From the NCBI GenBank assembly GCA_963759375.1, contig CAVWYY010000002.1, positions 248,001 through 312,000 of the forward strand: DNA of 64,000 nucleotides, given 5' to 3'. Position numbers and translations under genes: made by a program. Under the pieces are notes generated by a model. That model saw only the letters and a program-made list of their open reading frames with translations, had not been told where the DNA came from and searched no databases. This document shows positions 25,606-35,167 of this stretch, piece by piece; the first letter of the stretch is position 1, and each line of letters begins with the position of its first letter. Source of the DNA: DASSUW01 sp963759375 (lineage in GTDB: Bacteria > Actinomycetota > Thermoleophilia > Solirubrobacterales > Solirubrobacteraceae).

Positions 25606-26675
25606 GCTGGCTGCTCGCGTTCCTCGGCTTCGCGCTGCTGATCATCCTGCACGAGCTGGGCCACTTCACGGCGGCCAAGGCGGTCGGCATGCGCGTCGAG
25701 CGCTTCGCGCTGTTCTTCCCGCCGCTCGTGCTCCGCAAGAAGTGGGGCGAGACCGAGTACGCGATCGGGGCGATCCCGCTCGGCGGCTACGTGAAGATCA
25801 CCGGCCAGAACCCGCACGAGGAGATCCCGCCCGAGCTCGAGCACCGCGGCTACTTCCGCCAGCCGGTGTGGAAGCGCGTCGTCGTGATCGCCGCCGGCCC
25901 CGCCGTCAACATCGCGCTCGCGTTCCTGATCCTGTTCGCGCTGGTGTGGTCGCAGGGCGTCAGCGAGCCCACGAACCGCATCGAGGAGGTCGGCGCCGCG
26001 CCCGCGAAGGGCGTGCTGCAGCCCGGCGACCGGCTCGTGGAGGTCGACGGCGTGCGCGGGAACTTCGAGACGCTGAAGGCGCAGATCGCCTCGCACAAGT
26101 GCGCGGGCGAGCAGGTGAGCGGCTGCCAGGCCGCCACCCCGGCGCGGATCGTCGTGGCGCGCGACGGCAGCGAGCGCACGCTGTCGCTCAAGCCGGTCTA
26201 CAACGCCGACCAGGACGACATGCTCATCGGCTTCGCCGTCAGGAGCACCGATCCGCGGCCGATCGGGCCGGTCGACGCGGCGGATCGCTCGGTGAGCGAG
26301 ATGTGGTTCTTCACGACGAAGACCGTCGACACGATCGCCGGCATCTTCAACGCGCAGAAACGCGAGCAGATATCCGGCGTCGTCGGCTCCTACGAGGCGA
26401 CCCGGCAGACGATCCAGATCAGCGTCGAGCGTGCCATCTACCTGCTGGCGATCATCTCCCTGTCGCTCGGCGTCATCAACCTGTTCCCGTTCCTGCCGCT
26501 CGACGGCGGGCACATCTTCTGGGCGCTGGCCGAGAAGGTCCGCGGGCGCGCGATCCCGTTCAGCGTGATGGAGCGGGCCGGCTTCGTCGGCTTCGTTCTG
26601 GTCATCGCGCTGTTCATGATCGGCTTCACGAACGACGTGGGCCGATTGACCGGGGAGGGCTTCGGGGTCAGGTAA
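25602..26675 (+). CDS. Site-2 protease family zinc metalloprotease (RseP/Rip1 type)
   Basis: A membrane-embedded M50 protease that cleaves substrates such as anti-sigma factors within the bilayer. The 357-residue protein has the zinc motif HELGH at residues 18-22, a first PDZ-like region (about 125-190) and the third ligand motif in PFLPLDGGHIFWAL near 300, with four membrane helices. It follows dxr as in most bacteria. ECF sigma factors and a membrane HTH protein (54294) in this window are possible pathway partners, but no link is shown by sequence. Confidence 0.93.
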   Translation: MSWLLAFLGFALLIILHELGHFTAAKAVGMRVERFALFFPPLVLRKKWGETEYAIGAIPLGGYVKITGQNPHEEIPPELEHRGYFRQPVWKRVVVIAAGPAVNIALAFLILFALVWSQGVSEPTNRIEEVGAAPAKGVLQPGDRLVEVDGVRGNFETLKAQIASHKCAGEQVSGCQAATPARIVVARDGSERTLSLKPVYNADQDDMLIGFAVRSTDPRPIGPVDAADRSVSEMWFFTTKTVDTIAGIFNAQKREQISGVVGSYEATRQTIQISVERAIYLLAIISLSLGVINLFPFLPLDGGHIFWALAEKVRGRAIPFSVMERAGFVGFVLVIALFMIGFTNDVGRLTGEGFGVR

Positions 26676-26678
26676 TGT
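26673..26678 (+). promoter_or_regulatory. -10 box of the acyl-CoA ligase gene (leaderless)
   Basis: TAATGT, 6 nt, ATG at 26685. TTGACC at 26646-26651 is 21 bp upstream, a longer spacing than usual for a -35. Confidence 0.5.
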
Positions 26679-26684
26679 CGCTTG

Positions 26685-28382
26685 ATGAGGACCATCGCCG
26701 AGGCCTTCCGGATCACGGCCTCTGACCACGCGGACCGGGTCGCGGTCCGCACGAAGGACGACGAGGTATCGCTGACCTGGAGCGAGCTGCGCGATCGCGT
26801 GGACGCGCTGGCCGGCGGCCTGGCGGAGCTGGGGGTCAAGCGCGGCGACCGTGTGGCGCTGATGCTGGGCAATCGCCCTGAGTTCCACATCGCGGATCTC
26901 GCCGCGATGACCCTCGGCGCGACGCCGGTCTCGATCTATCAGACGTTCTCGCCGGAGCAGGTCGCGTACGTCGTCGCCGACTCGGGCGCCCGCGTAGCGC
27001 TGATCGAGTCTCAGTACGCGGAGCGGTTCCCCGACATCGAGCACGTGCTCGTCCTCGAGGACGGCTGGCCGTCGGTGGAGGGGTTCGACGCCGAGCCGCA
27101 CTGGCGGGCGGTCGACCCCGAGGACGTCGTGACCCTCATCTACACCTCCGGGACCACGGGGCCGCCGAAGGGCGTGCAGCTCGTGCACCGCAACCTCGTG
27201 GCGGCCACGCGCTCGACCGAGGCGCTGATCCAGTTCCCCGAGGGCTCGAAGGTCATCTCCTGGCTCCCGGCCGCGCACATCGCCGAGCGGATGGCGCACC
27301 ACTACCTGCCGATCGTGTTCGCGATGACCGTGACGACGTGCCCGAATCCGCGCGAGGTCGTCGCGTACCTGCCGGCAGTCAAGCCGACCTGGTTCTTCGC
27401 CGTCCCGCGGATCTGGGAGAAGCTGAAGGCGGGCATGGAGGGCTTCCTCCTGCAAGGTGACGACGCGGCTCGTAACCAGGCGTGGCTGGCGGGCGCCGCT
27501 CGCAAGATCGAGCTCGAGCAGGCGGGGGAGGAGGTGCCCGCCGACCTGGCCGAGACCGTCGCGGAGGCCGACCGCGAGCTGTTCGCCGGCCTGCGGGCGA
27601 TGCTGGGGCTCGACGAGGCGGTGTCCGTGAACGTGGGCGCGGCGCCGACGCCGCGCGAGGTGCTCGTCTTCTTCCACGCGATCGGGATCCCGTTGGCCGA
27701 GCTGTGGGGCATGTCCGAAACCTGCGGCGCGGGCGCCTGCAACCCGCCCGGCCGCGTGAAGATCGGAACCGTCGGCCCGCCCGGCCCGGGCGTCGAGGTG
27801 CGGCTCGCCGACGACGGCGAGCTGCTCATCCGGTCCGACGTGGTGATGACCGGCTACCGCAACGCGCCGGAGAAGACCGCGGAGGCGCTGGACGCCGACG
27901 GCTGGCTGCACACCGGCGACATCGCGGAGATCGACGGTGACGGCTACATCCGGATCGTCGACCGCAAGAAGGAGATCATCATCAACGCGGCCGGCAAGAA
28001 CATGTCGCCGGCCAACATCGAGTCGACCCTGAAGGGCTCGAGCCCGCTGATCGGCCAGGCGTGCGTGATCGGCGACGGGCGGCCCTACAACACGGCGCTG
28101 ATCGTGCTCGACAGCGACTTCGGGCCGGCCTGGGCGTCGCAGCAGGGCATCACCGAGAGCGATCTGCCGTCGCTGGCGCGCGACGAGCGGGTGCGCGCGG
28201 CGGTGCAGGCCGGCGTCGACGCGGCCAATGCGAAGCTCGCGCGCGTGGAGCAGATCAAGAAGTTCACGCTCGTAGAGGGCGACTGGGCGCCCGGCGGCGA
28301 CGAGATCACGCCCACGATGAAGCTCAAGCGCAAGCCCATCGCCGCCAAGTACACCGAGGAGATCGAGGGGATGTACGGCTAG
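26685..28382 (+). CDS. AMP-dependent synthetase, probable long-chain fatty acid-CoA ligase
   Basis: An adenylate-forming enzyme of 565 residues that activates a carboxylic acid with ATP and transfers it to CoA. The P-loop YTSGTTGPPKG lies near residue 148, the WGMSETCGAG motif near 340, the hinge GWLHTGDIAEIDGDGYIRIVDRKKEIIINAAGKNMSP near 405-440, and the catalytic lysine in the C-terminal TPTMKLKRK. The overall layout, with a long insert before the WGMSE motif, fits long-chain FACL/FadD15-like enzymes. ATG at 26685 is preferred over TTG at 26682. It lies in an insertion between rseP and ispG and ends convergently in a shared CTAG. Confidence 0.88.
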   Translation: MRTIAEAFRITASDHADRVAVRTKDDEVSLTWSELRDRVDALAGGLAELGVKRGDRVALMLGNRPEFHIADLAAMTLGATPVSIYQTFSPEQVAYVVADSGARVALIESQYAERFPDIEHVLVLEDGWPSVEGFDAEPHWRAVDPEDVVTLIYTSGTTGPPKGVQLVHRNLVAATRSTEALIQFPEGSKVISWLPAAHIAERMAHHYLPIVFAMTVTTCPNPREVVAYLPAVKPTWFFAVPRIWEKLKAGMEGFLLQGDDAARNQAWLAGAARKIELEQAGEEVPADLAETVAEADRELFAGLRAMLGLDEAVSVNVGAAPTPREVLVFFHAIGIPLAELWGMSETCGAGACNPPGRVKIGTVGPPGPGVEVRLADDGELLIRSDVVMTGYRNAPEKTAEALDADGWLHTGDIAEIDGDGYIRIVDRKKEIIINAAGKNMSPANIESTLKGSSPLIGQACVIGDGRPYNTALIVLDSDFGPAWASQQGITESDLPSLARDERVRAAVQAGVDAANAKLARVEQIKKFTLVEGDWAPGGDEITPTMKLKRKPIAAKYTEEIEGMYG

Positions 28383-29197
28383 GGCGCCCGCGTCCCGACG
28401 GCCAGGAGGTATTCCTTCTCGAACCGCGCGCGTTGCGCGGTGCCGCGATCCCAGTCGTCGCAGAACGCGTCGAGCGCGGCGTCGAACTCGCCGTCACGCC
28501 CGTTGCGCCCGGCGTTGGCGCGTGCCGCGATCGTGGGGCCGTAGTACGCCTTGAAGTGCTCGCCGTAGTCTCGTGCGCGCTCGAACGCCGTGATCTCGAG
28601 GACGTCGCGCTCCAGCGTGCCGAACATCACGCGGTCGCCGAACAGCTCGGCCAGGTGCTCCTCGCTGCCCCACAGCGGCGGCGACTGGGCGCCGGGCGGC
28701 GGCGGCGCGGCGAACGGCTTCATGGTCCGGAACAGCGCGCCGAGCATGCCGTCGGGCGTCCAGCTGAGCAGGCCGATGGTGCCGCCCGGCCGGCAGACGC
28801 GCACGACCTCGGCGGCGGCCCGCTCGTGGTGCGGCGCGAACATCACGCCGATCGACGACATCACGACGTCGAACGACCCGGACTCGAACGGGAGTTGCTC
28901 CGCGTCAGCGGTCACCCATTCGATGTCGAGGCCATCGGCGGCGCGCCGCCCGGCGTCGAGCAGCTCGGGCGTGAGGTCGCTCGCCACGACGTGCGCGCCG
29001 CGACGGGCGGCGGGGATCGCTGCGTTGCCGGTTCCCGACGCGACGTCGAGCACGCGGTCGCCGGAGCCGATCCCGCACGCGGCGACGAGGCGCGGGCCGA
29101 GCGGGAGCAGGAACGTCTCGACCATCCGCGGGTAGTCGCCCGAGGCCCACATCGTGCGATGGCGGGCCTTCAGTTCGTCTTGGTGAATGGCGGTCAT
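28379..29197 (-). CDS. Class I SAM-dependent methyltransferase
   Basis: A 272-residue UbiE/Methyltransf_11-like enzyme. The SAM motif I is RVLDVASGTGNAAIPAARRG near residue 48, followed by VASDLTPELL, the acidic TADAEQLPFESGSFDVVMSSIGVMF and LLSWTPDG. The substrate is unknown; the fold suits small molecules and not DNA. Its stop shares CTAG with the acyl-CoA ligase. The gene lies downstream of the LuxR ATPase at 29245 but has its own -10 box. Confidence 0.85.
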   Translation of the reverse strand: MTAIHQDELKARHRTMWASGDYPRMVETFLLPLGPRLVAACGIGSGDRVLDVASGTGNAAIPAARRGAHVVASDLTPELLDAGRRAADGLDIEWVTADAEQLPFESGSFDVVMSSIGVMFAPHHERAAAEVVRVCRPGGTIGLLSWTPDGMLGALFRTMKPFAAPPPPGAQSPPLWGSEEHLAELFGDRVMFGTLERDVLEITAFERARDYGEHFKAYYGPTIAARANAGRNGRDGEFDAALDAFCDDWDRGTAQRARFEKEYLLAVGTRAP

Positions 29198-29203
29198 GGG
29201 GCG

Positions 29204-29209
29204 AAGCTA
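29204..29209 (-). promoter_or_regulatory. -10 box of the methyltransferase gene (leaderless)
   Basis: On the minus strand TAGCTT is followed by 6 nt and the ATG at 29197. Confidence 0.5.
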
Positions 29210-29244
29210 CGCGCGCCGGCCGGCCGCGACTTCGGGAGATCTCC

Positions 29245-31813
29245 CTATCTTCCGATGCCGCGGCGTGCGGCCTCGGCGGCCGCCTGTCCGCGCGTGTGCA
29301 CGCCGAGCTTGCGCAGGATCGCCGACACGTGGTGGTCGACGGTCTTCTCGGAGATGAACAGCCTGGCGGCGATGTCGGCGTTGCCGTCGCCGCGGCTCAG
29401 CAGCGCGAGCACGTCGAGCTGCCGCGCAGTCAGACCGGCCGGGTTCGCCCGGGTCGTGGCCCGGGGCCCGAGCTGCACGCCGCGGGCGCCGCGCTCGCGG
29501 AGGTGCCGGGCGACGATCGCCGCGGCGGGGCGCGCGCCGAGGCTCTGCAACTCGCGCAGGCTCTCGCGGAGGTCGTCGTCGGCGTCGCAGGTGGCGAGCG
29601 CGAGCGCGGCGTCGTAGCGGCATTCGCGGGCGGTCCAGAAGTTCGCGGCCGCACGGGCGTCGCCCGCGAGCTCGGCCCGGTACGGGGGCGGCAGCCGCTC
29701 GCCGTCGGCGCTGGAGACCGGCGCGGTGATGCCACACCGTGAGCTCGCCGATCGTCCAGCGCGCATCGCTCGCCTCGGCGCGCGCCAGCGCGCGTTCCGT
29801 CTCGAGCGGGATCCGGTCGTTGTCGCCCGCCAGCCACCGCGCCTCCGCCCGCGCCACGGCAGCCGGAGCGAGGCGCTCCAGCTCATCGGTGCGGATCGCG
29901 ATGGCGCGGGCCTCGTCGAGCAGGGGCCAGGGATCGTCGTCGCCGCGGCGGGCGTGGAGCAGTCCGAGCACGAGCAGCGAGCGGAACCGGCTATGGGGGA
30001 GTGAGCCCCGCGTGCGGTCGAGGGTCTCGTGCGCGAGAGCCGCCGCGTCCGCCCAGCGGCCCTGATCGAGCGCGATCCGCGCGGCCCAGCCGCCCAGGTA
30101 CGTGCCCCACGAGAGCAGGTCGTGCTCCTCGCAGAACGCGCGGCCTGCGTCGAGGTACGCCGCGGCGTCGTCGTAGTCGCCCGTGTCGTGCGCAGACGAC
30201 ACGAGGTTGCAGTAGGCGACGGCCACGTGGCTCGGCAGGTCGGCGTCGAGCGCGAGCTCCAGGCTGCGCAGGAGCTTCTCGCGCCCCTCGGGGATCTCGT
30301 GGGTCATCTCGGTGGTCCCCACGTTGCGCATGGCCGCGACGAGCACCTCCGTCTCACCCAGGCGCTCGGCGAGGTCGATCGCCTTCTGTCCCCACCGGCG
30401 CGTCCCGGCGAGGTCGAAGTTCATCATGTAGGGCGCCGCGCGATTGGCGTAGGCGAGCGCCAGCTCACGGCTCGGAGGCAGGGATTCGAGGATCTCGACC
30501 GCCGTTGTGCCGGCCTCGATGTTCCGCTCACCCTCGCCCTGGTACCAGGCGAACAGCGACAGCCAGCGATGGGCGCCGCCTTCCCGGAGCCGGTCACCTG
30601 TTGCAACGTAGATCTCGAGCGCGCGCGTCTCCGCCTCGACCGCCTCGTCGATCGTGCCGCTCAGGAAGCAGGCGTGGGCGCGCCGTTCGAGCAGCGCTGC
30701 ACGGGTCGCCGCCGGGAGCCCGCCCGCGTGCCGCAGCGCCGCGGCGTAGTGGGCGGCGGACTCGCGGTGGGCGTTGAGCTGCGCGGCGCGATCGCCCGCC
30801 GCCTGCGAGTACTCCAGGACGGCGGCGTTGTCGTCGGCCGCCTCGGCGTGATGCGCCAACCGCGCGGGCTCGGCGCGGCCGGCGAGGGCGGCCAGCGCCG
30901 CACGGTGCAGGGCCAGGTGCCGGTCGGGCGGGAGCTCCTCCTCGATCGTCGCGCGGGCGATCTCGTGGCGGAAGCCGACCGTGTCGCCGTGGGCGCGGAG
31001 CATTCCCGACCCCAGGCACGCCTCGATCGCCGGCAGGTCATCGGCCGCGATCCGCTCGAGGAGCCAGATCTCCGCGCGGGGCCGCGCGACCGCCACGGCT
31101 TCGAGCAGCCGCCGCGCGGACGCATCGAGGCGGGCCGCGCGGGCCACCACGGCATCGCGCACGCTGGCGGGAGTGCTGTCCTCGTGGCGCGCGAGCACCT
31201 CGGTGACGAAGAACGCGTTTCCGCCGGTGCGGGCGTGGAGGGTGGCGCCGTCGACGCCGTGCGGCGCCGACAGCTGTGTCACGGCGTCCGGTGTGAGCGG
31301 CTCGACCGTCATCCGGTGGGCGGTGCTCAGCTGCCCGAGCACCAGTCGCAGCGGGTGGTCGCGCTCCAGCTCGTCGTCGCGGTAGGTGGCGATCACGAGC
31401 GCCGGCATCCGCGTCACGCGGCGACCGAGCAGCTGCACGACGTCGAGCGTTGCCTCGTCGGCCCAGTGCAGATCCTCCAGGACGACGATCGACGGGCCCC
31501 GGAGCGCCCGCGTCAGCGCGATGACGGCCTCGCTGGCCGACGCGCCGCGCTCGGTCAGCTCCGCCAGCTCGCCCCCGACGTCGGACGCGATGTCGAGGAG
31601 CGGGCCGAGCGGCCGCGGCGTGAAGAGCGCCTCGCAGGCGCCGGACAGCGTCGTGACCGAGTGTTGCCGCTCGCTGAAGCCGCGGACGATCGCGGTCTTG
31701 CCCACGCCCGCTTCGCCGGCGAGCAGCACCAGTTGCCCCGGCCCGCCTCCACGTACCTCGCCGAGCCAGGCGTCGAGCGTCGCGAGATGGTCGTCCCGCT
31801 CGAGGAGCTGCAT
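29245..31813 (-). CDS. LuxR-family ATP-binding regulator (LAL type), frameshifted near 29735
   Basis: A second large LuxR ATPase, about 855 residues when repaired. Walker A GEAGVGKTA lies near residue 34, Walker B IVVLEDLHWAD near 109, a TPR-like helical region occupies the middle, and the C-terminal LuxR HTH reads GLTARQLDVLALLSRGDGNADIAARLF..EKTVDHHVSAILRKLGV. The frame that carries the ATPase loses sense after GELTVWHHRA; the HTH is in the next frame, equal to one extra base at 29725-29742. The two LAL proteins of the window share domain order and start with LLER. Targets are unknown. Neighbours on the same strand are the methyltransferase and a small secreted protein. Confidence 0.82.
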
Positions 31814-31819
31814 CGCTCA

Positions 31820-31825
31820 ACGCTA
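31820..31825 (-). promoter_or_regulatory. -10 box of the second LAL regulator (leaderless)
   Basis: Minus-strand TAGCGT, 6 nt, then the ATG at 31813. Confidence 0.5.
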
Positions 31826-31863
31826 CCCCGCCGCGCCTGGGCGGCGCGGCGGGTGCGCTGCGG

Positions 31864-32106
31864 CTACAGCACCGTGCTGTCGGTGCCGGACCCGCTGGAG
31901 CCGCCGGACCCGTCCTTGTCAGGGCACGGTCCGCGGTCCGGCCTCTGCTGCTGCTGGTCGGGCTGCTGCTGCTCCTGCTGGACCGGCGTGGTCGCCGGCC
32001 GGTCCTGCTGACCCGTCGTCGAGTCGTCACTCCCGGCGGCGAGGGCCACGGCCGGGACGGACAGTGCGCCCGTCGCGAGGACGACTGCCAGAGTCGTGCG
32101 TCTCAC
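31864..32106 (-). CDS. Small secreted Gln/Asp/Ser-rich protein
   Basis: A product of 80 residues with a clear Sec signal peptide (MRRTTLAVVLATGALSVPAVALA) and a low-complexity mature part rich in Q, D, S and G (QQEQQQPDQQQQRPDRGP). No family was recognised. It is real rather than a shadow because the signal peptide is well formed and a strong Shine-Dalgarno, GGAAGGAGG, precedes the GTG. It is divergent from ispG. Confidence 0.65.
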   Translation of the reverse strand: MRRTTLAVVLATGALSVPAVALAAGSDDSTTGQQDRPATTPVQQEQQQPDQQQQRPDRGPCPDKDGSGGSSGSGTDSTVL

Positions 32107-32180
32107 CCGGACCTCCTTCCTGTCGTTGACCAGGCCCAGGCTTGCCGCCGATCCGTCAGATCGAGGTAAGACGCGCCTCG

Positions 32181-32186
32181 TAGACT
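32181..32186 (+). promoter_or_regulatory. -10 box of ispG (leaderless)
   Basis: TAGACT, 6 nt, GTG at 32193. The same hexamer is used by hisF. Confidence 0.55.
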
Positions 32187-32192
32187 GGTGGC

Positions 32193-33438
32193 GTGGCTTC
32201 CGAGCGCTCAGTGAACGTCGGCGGCGTCCAGATCGGCGGCGGCGCGCCCGTCGCCGTGCAGACGATGACCAAGACCGAGACGGCGAATCTCGCCGCGACG
32301 ATGGACCAGATCCGCAAGGTCGCGGACGCCGGCGCCGACATCGTGCGGGTCGCCGTGCCGCGCGACAAGGACATCGAGGCGCTCAAGACGATCGTCGTCG
32401 AATCGCCGATCCCGGTGATCGCCGACATCCACTTCAACCACACGCTGGCGCTCAAGGCGATCGACGCGGGAGCGCACTGCATCCGCCTGAACCCCGGCAA
32501 CATCGGCGGGCCTGAGAAGGTCGCCGAGGTGGCCGACCGCGCGCGCGCCGCCGGGACGCCGATGCGGATCGGCGTGAACTCGGGGTCGCTTCCCAAGCAC
32601 CTGCACGAGCTCGAGCGCGAGAACCCGGTCGAGGCGCTGGTCACGGCCGCCGTCGAGTTCGTGGCGCTGATGGAGCGCCTGCAGTTCGAGGATTTCAAGG
32701 TCTCGCTCAAGTCGACGAACGTGCCCTACACGATCGCCGCCAACCGGCTGCTCAGCGAGCGCATCCCGTATCCGCTGCACCTCGGCATCACCGAGGCCGG
32801 CACCAAGTGGTCGGGCTCGCTGAAGTCGGCGGTCGGGCTCGGGACGCTGCTGGCCGACGGGATCGGCGACACGATCCGCATCTCGCTCTCGACCTTCCAC
32901 GCCGAGGAAGAGGTCAAGGTCGCCTGGGAGATCCTCAAGGCCCTGAAGCTGCGCGAGCGCGGCCCGGTCCTGATCGCGTGCCCGACGTGCGGGCGCCTGC
33001 AGTTCGACATGGACACCGTGGTCGCCGACATCGAGCGCCGGCTGGAGGCCTACGAGGACCCGGTCGAGGTCGCCGTGCTCGGCTGCGCGGTCAACGGCAT
33101 CGGCGAGGCCTCGCACGCGGACTTCGGGATCACCGGCGCCAAGAACGAGGGCCTGATCTTCTCTCGCGGCAAGCCGCTCAAGAAGGTGCCGCAGGAGCGG
33201 CTGGTCGACGAGCTGTTCCTCGAGATCGACAAGTACGCGAAGACCAAGCGCATCGACGTCGACGCCGGCGAGCAGGCCGCGGGCGCCGAGTGGCTCTCAG
33301 CGGATCGAGGACGAGAACGCCGGCGAGCTCACCCCGGAGCGGCTGGCGAAGCTCGAGGCCGAGAGGGCCCGCGCCGACGCCGACGCGATCGACGAGGCGC
33401 TCTCGCCCGTCGATGGCCGGCGGTTCACGCGCGCGTAG
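32193..33438 (+). CDS. ispG: 4-hydroxy-3-methylbut-2-enyl diphosphate synthase, frameshifted near 33295
   Basis: IspG is the iron-sulfur enzyme that converts MEcPP to HMBPP, the penultimate MEP-pathway step. The barrel domain has VQTMTKTETAN, VRVAVP, ADIHFNH, CIRLNPGNIG and LGITEAGT; the C-terminal cluster domain has cysteines in ACPTCGR and LGCAVNGIGEA and the conserved Glu in GAKNEGL. After AEWLS the frame becomes Arg-rich nonsense; one extra base near 33291-33300 accounts for it, since the next frame gives RIEDENAGELTPERLAKLE and ends at 33438. The repaired protein has about 414 residues. Its usual neighbours, rseP and proS, are both separated from it by insertions. Confidence 0.93.
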
Positions 33439-34142
33439 CCAGCACCGCGTAGTGCACGGTGAACAGCCGCTCGGCGAGGCCGAGGCGGTGGAGCGTGGTG
33501 CGTATGGCTGTCTTCGCTGCGCCCTTGGCTGGGCCGGCGAAGAACGCGTGGTGCTCGTAGCCCAACGGATCCGTCAACTCGTCTCGCGCGCGCAGACCGG
33601 CGGACGTCAACTGCGCTTGTAGGGCGGTGCGATCGAACGCGTGCAGGTGCCCCGCGGCTTCGGACAGCGCGCGTTTCGAGGGCCGTTGTGCCGAGCGGTT
33701 GTCCTCGAGCGGGACCTCGACGATGACGTTCGGCGCTACGCGTCTCGCCTCCTCGAGGAGGGGGCGAGGGTCGGGGACGTGCTCGATCACGTGGGAGAGG
33801 ACGGCGAGGTCGTACTCGTCGTCGGCCGCCGGGACGTTGAGGCCGTCGAATGCCTCGACTCTCCGCGCGACACCGCGATCGCTCGCGCGTGCCCGCGGCG
33901 TTCGCCGACAGCTCGAACCCGTCGACGGTGGCGATCTCGCTCAGGTGGACGAGCAGCGAGCCGTCGCCGCAACCGATCTCCACGATCGTGCTCGGCTGCA
34001 GCTCGGCGCGCTGGAGGAGCGTGTGGACGTGCGCCGCCTTCGACCGCGCGCCGATCGCGCGCCAGCGGCCCATCCGCTCCGCCTCCTGCGCGTCGAGGGC
34101 GTAGCCGGCCTCGTAGAACTCGCGCGTCTCCACGCGCGTCAT
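33425..34142 (-). CDS. SAM-dependent methyltransferase, frameshifted near 33886
   Basis: A class I methyltransferase of about 238 residues after repair. Motif I is STIVEIGCGDGSLLVHLSEI near residue 50; further on are DDEYDLAVLSHVIEHVPDPRPLL and NVIVEVPLE, as in Methyltransf_11/23 enzymes. The frame breaks after ELSANAAGT and resumes at VARRVEAFDG, equal to one extra base at 33880-33892. The last 14 bp overlap the corrected end of ispG. Its ATG overlaps the stop of the AbiEi/DUF559 gene (ATGA), so it is the second gene of that operon. No DNA-methylase DPPY-type motif is present. Confidence 0.72.
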
Positions 34143-35104
34143 GGTGGCAGCAGGCGCGCGAGCAGCGCCACCGTCCGGTGTGGCTCGTCGGCGATCTGCC
34201 GCCAGGTGATGCGCACGACGCGGTAGCCGGCGGCGGTCAGCGCCGCGTCCTTGCGCCGGTCGCGTTCGAACGCCGCGCGGTTGCCGTGGTAGGCGTAGCC
34301 GTCGACCTCGACGATGAGCCGGTGGCGCGGCCAGAACGCGTCGACCTCCCAGCCGTTCACCCGCACGTTCGTGGCCGGCCGCTCCAGCCGCGCATGGTGG
34401 ATCAGGCGCAGCAGCAGCCGCTCCGCCTCCGAGCGCGTCAGGCGCGGCTCGGTGATCGTGGCTCGTCGGAGCGCCGGCCTCGTGTGTAGCTCGTCGGTGG
34501 TCGCGAGGCCGCGGATCACGGCTTCCTCGACGGCTCGGTCCAGGTCGTGCTGTGGGAGGTGCGGTGCGAGGTCGTGCAGCGTCCTTGCGGGTCGGGTGAG
34601 GCGCAGGCCGCAGTGCACGGCGGCATTGAGGGGGGCGGAGCGGTGGACCTGGAGGCCGGGGCGGGTTCGGCCGGTGGCCGTGACGTGTATGTCGCCTTGG
34701 TGCGGTGGGCGGAAGCCCCAGACGGCGGCCGCCGAGTGGTGGCTGAGGGCGCCGCCGGTCGCGAGGATCGCCGCCATCTCGCGGCTGTACGGTGCGTCGA
34801 TCGGACCCACGCGGTACACGCCGCGGTGGAGCTGCGTCAGCCGCCCGTGCGCGACCCGGTGCGCGACGGCGTTGCGCCCGAGCCCGACCGCGGCCAGTTG
34901 CGCCGTCGTCACAACCCCGCACTGACGAGCGGCGAGCCTCGCGATCGCCTCGTCACGAGCCAGTATTTCGTCGCACTCATGCGAGCTCGATGCGTCCGTG
35001 CGACGTTCGTCCCCTATAGCCAGCGTTTCGTCGCACGGACCAGCGCGGAGTTGATCGTTGCGACGAAATGCTGCCTGATCGGAAGGGGTCACGCGGCCAA
35101 GCAT
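34139..35104 (-). CDS. AbiEi-antitoxin-like / DUF559 endonuclease-fold protein
   Basis: The N-terminal part is a winged-helix module like the AbiEi antitoxin family (ARLAARQCGVVTTAQLAAVGLGRNAVAHRVAHGRL..HRGVYRVG). The C-terminal DUF559 domain has the Vsr/PD-(D/E)XK-like pattern NGWEVDAFWPRHRLIVEVDGYAYHG..FERDRRKDAALTAAGYRVVRITW. Such proteins are common in actinobacteria and their activity is unproven. The start is uncertain: ATG at 35104 is the only in-frame ATG, but it places three direct and inverted repeats inside the coding region, and similarity begins only at about 34963 (CTG). No AbiEii-type toxin gene is adjacent. Confidence 0.7.
   Translation of the reverse strand: MLGRVTPSDQAAFRRNDQLRAGPCDETLAIGDERRTDASSSHECDEILARDEAIARLAARQCGVVTTAQLAAVGLGRNAVAHRVAHGRLTQLHRGVYRVGPIDAPYSREMAAILATGGALSHHSAAAVWGFRPPHQGDIHVTATGRTRPGLQVHRSAPLNAAVHCGLRLTRPARTLHDLAPHLPQHDLDRAVEEAVIRGLATTDELHTRPALRRATITEPRLTRSEAERLLLRLIHHARLERPATNVRVNGWEVDAFWPRHRLIVEVDGYAYHGNRAAFERDRRKDAALTAAGYRVVRITWRQIADEPHRTVALLARLLPP
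34958..35072. repeat. Direct and inverted repeats at the head of the DUF559 gene
   Basis: AGCCAG-TA-TTTCGTCGCAC at 34958-34976 and AGCCAG-CG-TTTCGTCGCAC at 35018-35036 are 60 bp apart and match at 17 of 19 positions. An inverted TGCGACGAAATGCT lies at 35059-35072 and a half copy GTGCGACG at 34998-35005. Position and symmetry suggest operator sites for the winged-helix protein. Confidence 0.55.
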
Positions 35105-35167
35105 CCCGCCCGCCGGCCGCGTGCCCTCCCTCAATGCCGCAGTTCTTACAAACGCGGCACTGATTCG

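Noticed and set aside
25254..27911. An 885-codon open frame on the minus strand opposite dxr, rseP and the acyl-CoA ligase
   Set aside because: It lies wholly antisense to three clear family proteins. In very GC-rich DNA the frame opposite third-codon G/C rarely meets stops. Its translation is Arg/His/Asp-rich low complexity.
33425..35104. Methyltransferase plus endonuclease-fold protein as a restriction-modification system
   Set aside because: The methyltransferase has UbiE-like motifs, lacks DPPY/NPPY or PCQ motifs and a target recognition domain. The DUF559 protein carries an AbiEi-type winged helix instead.
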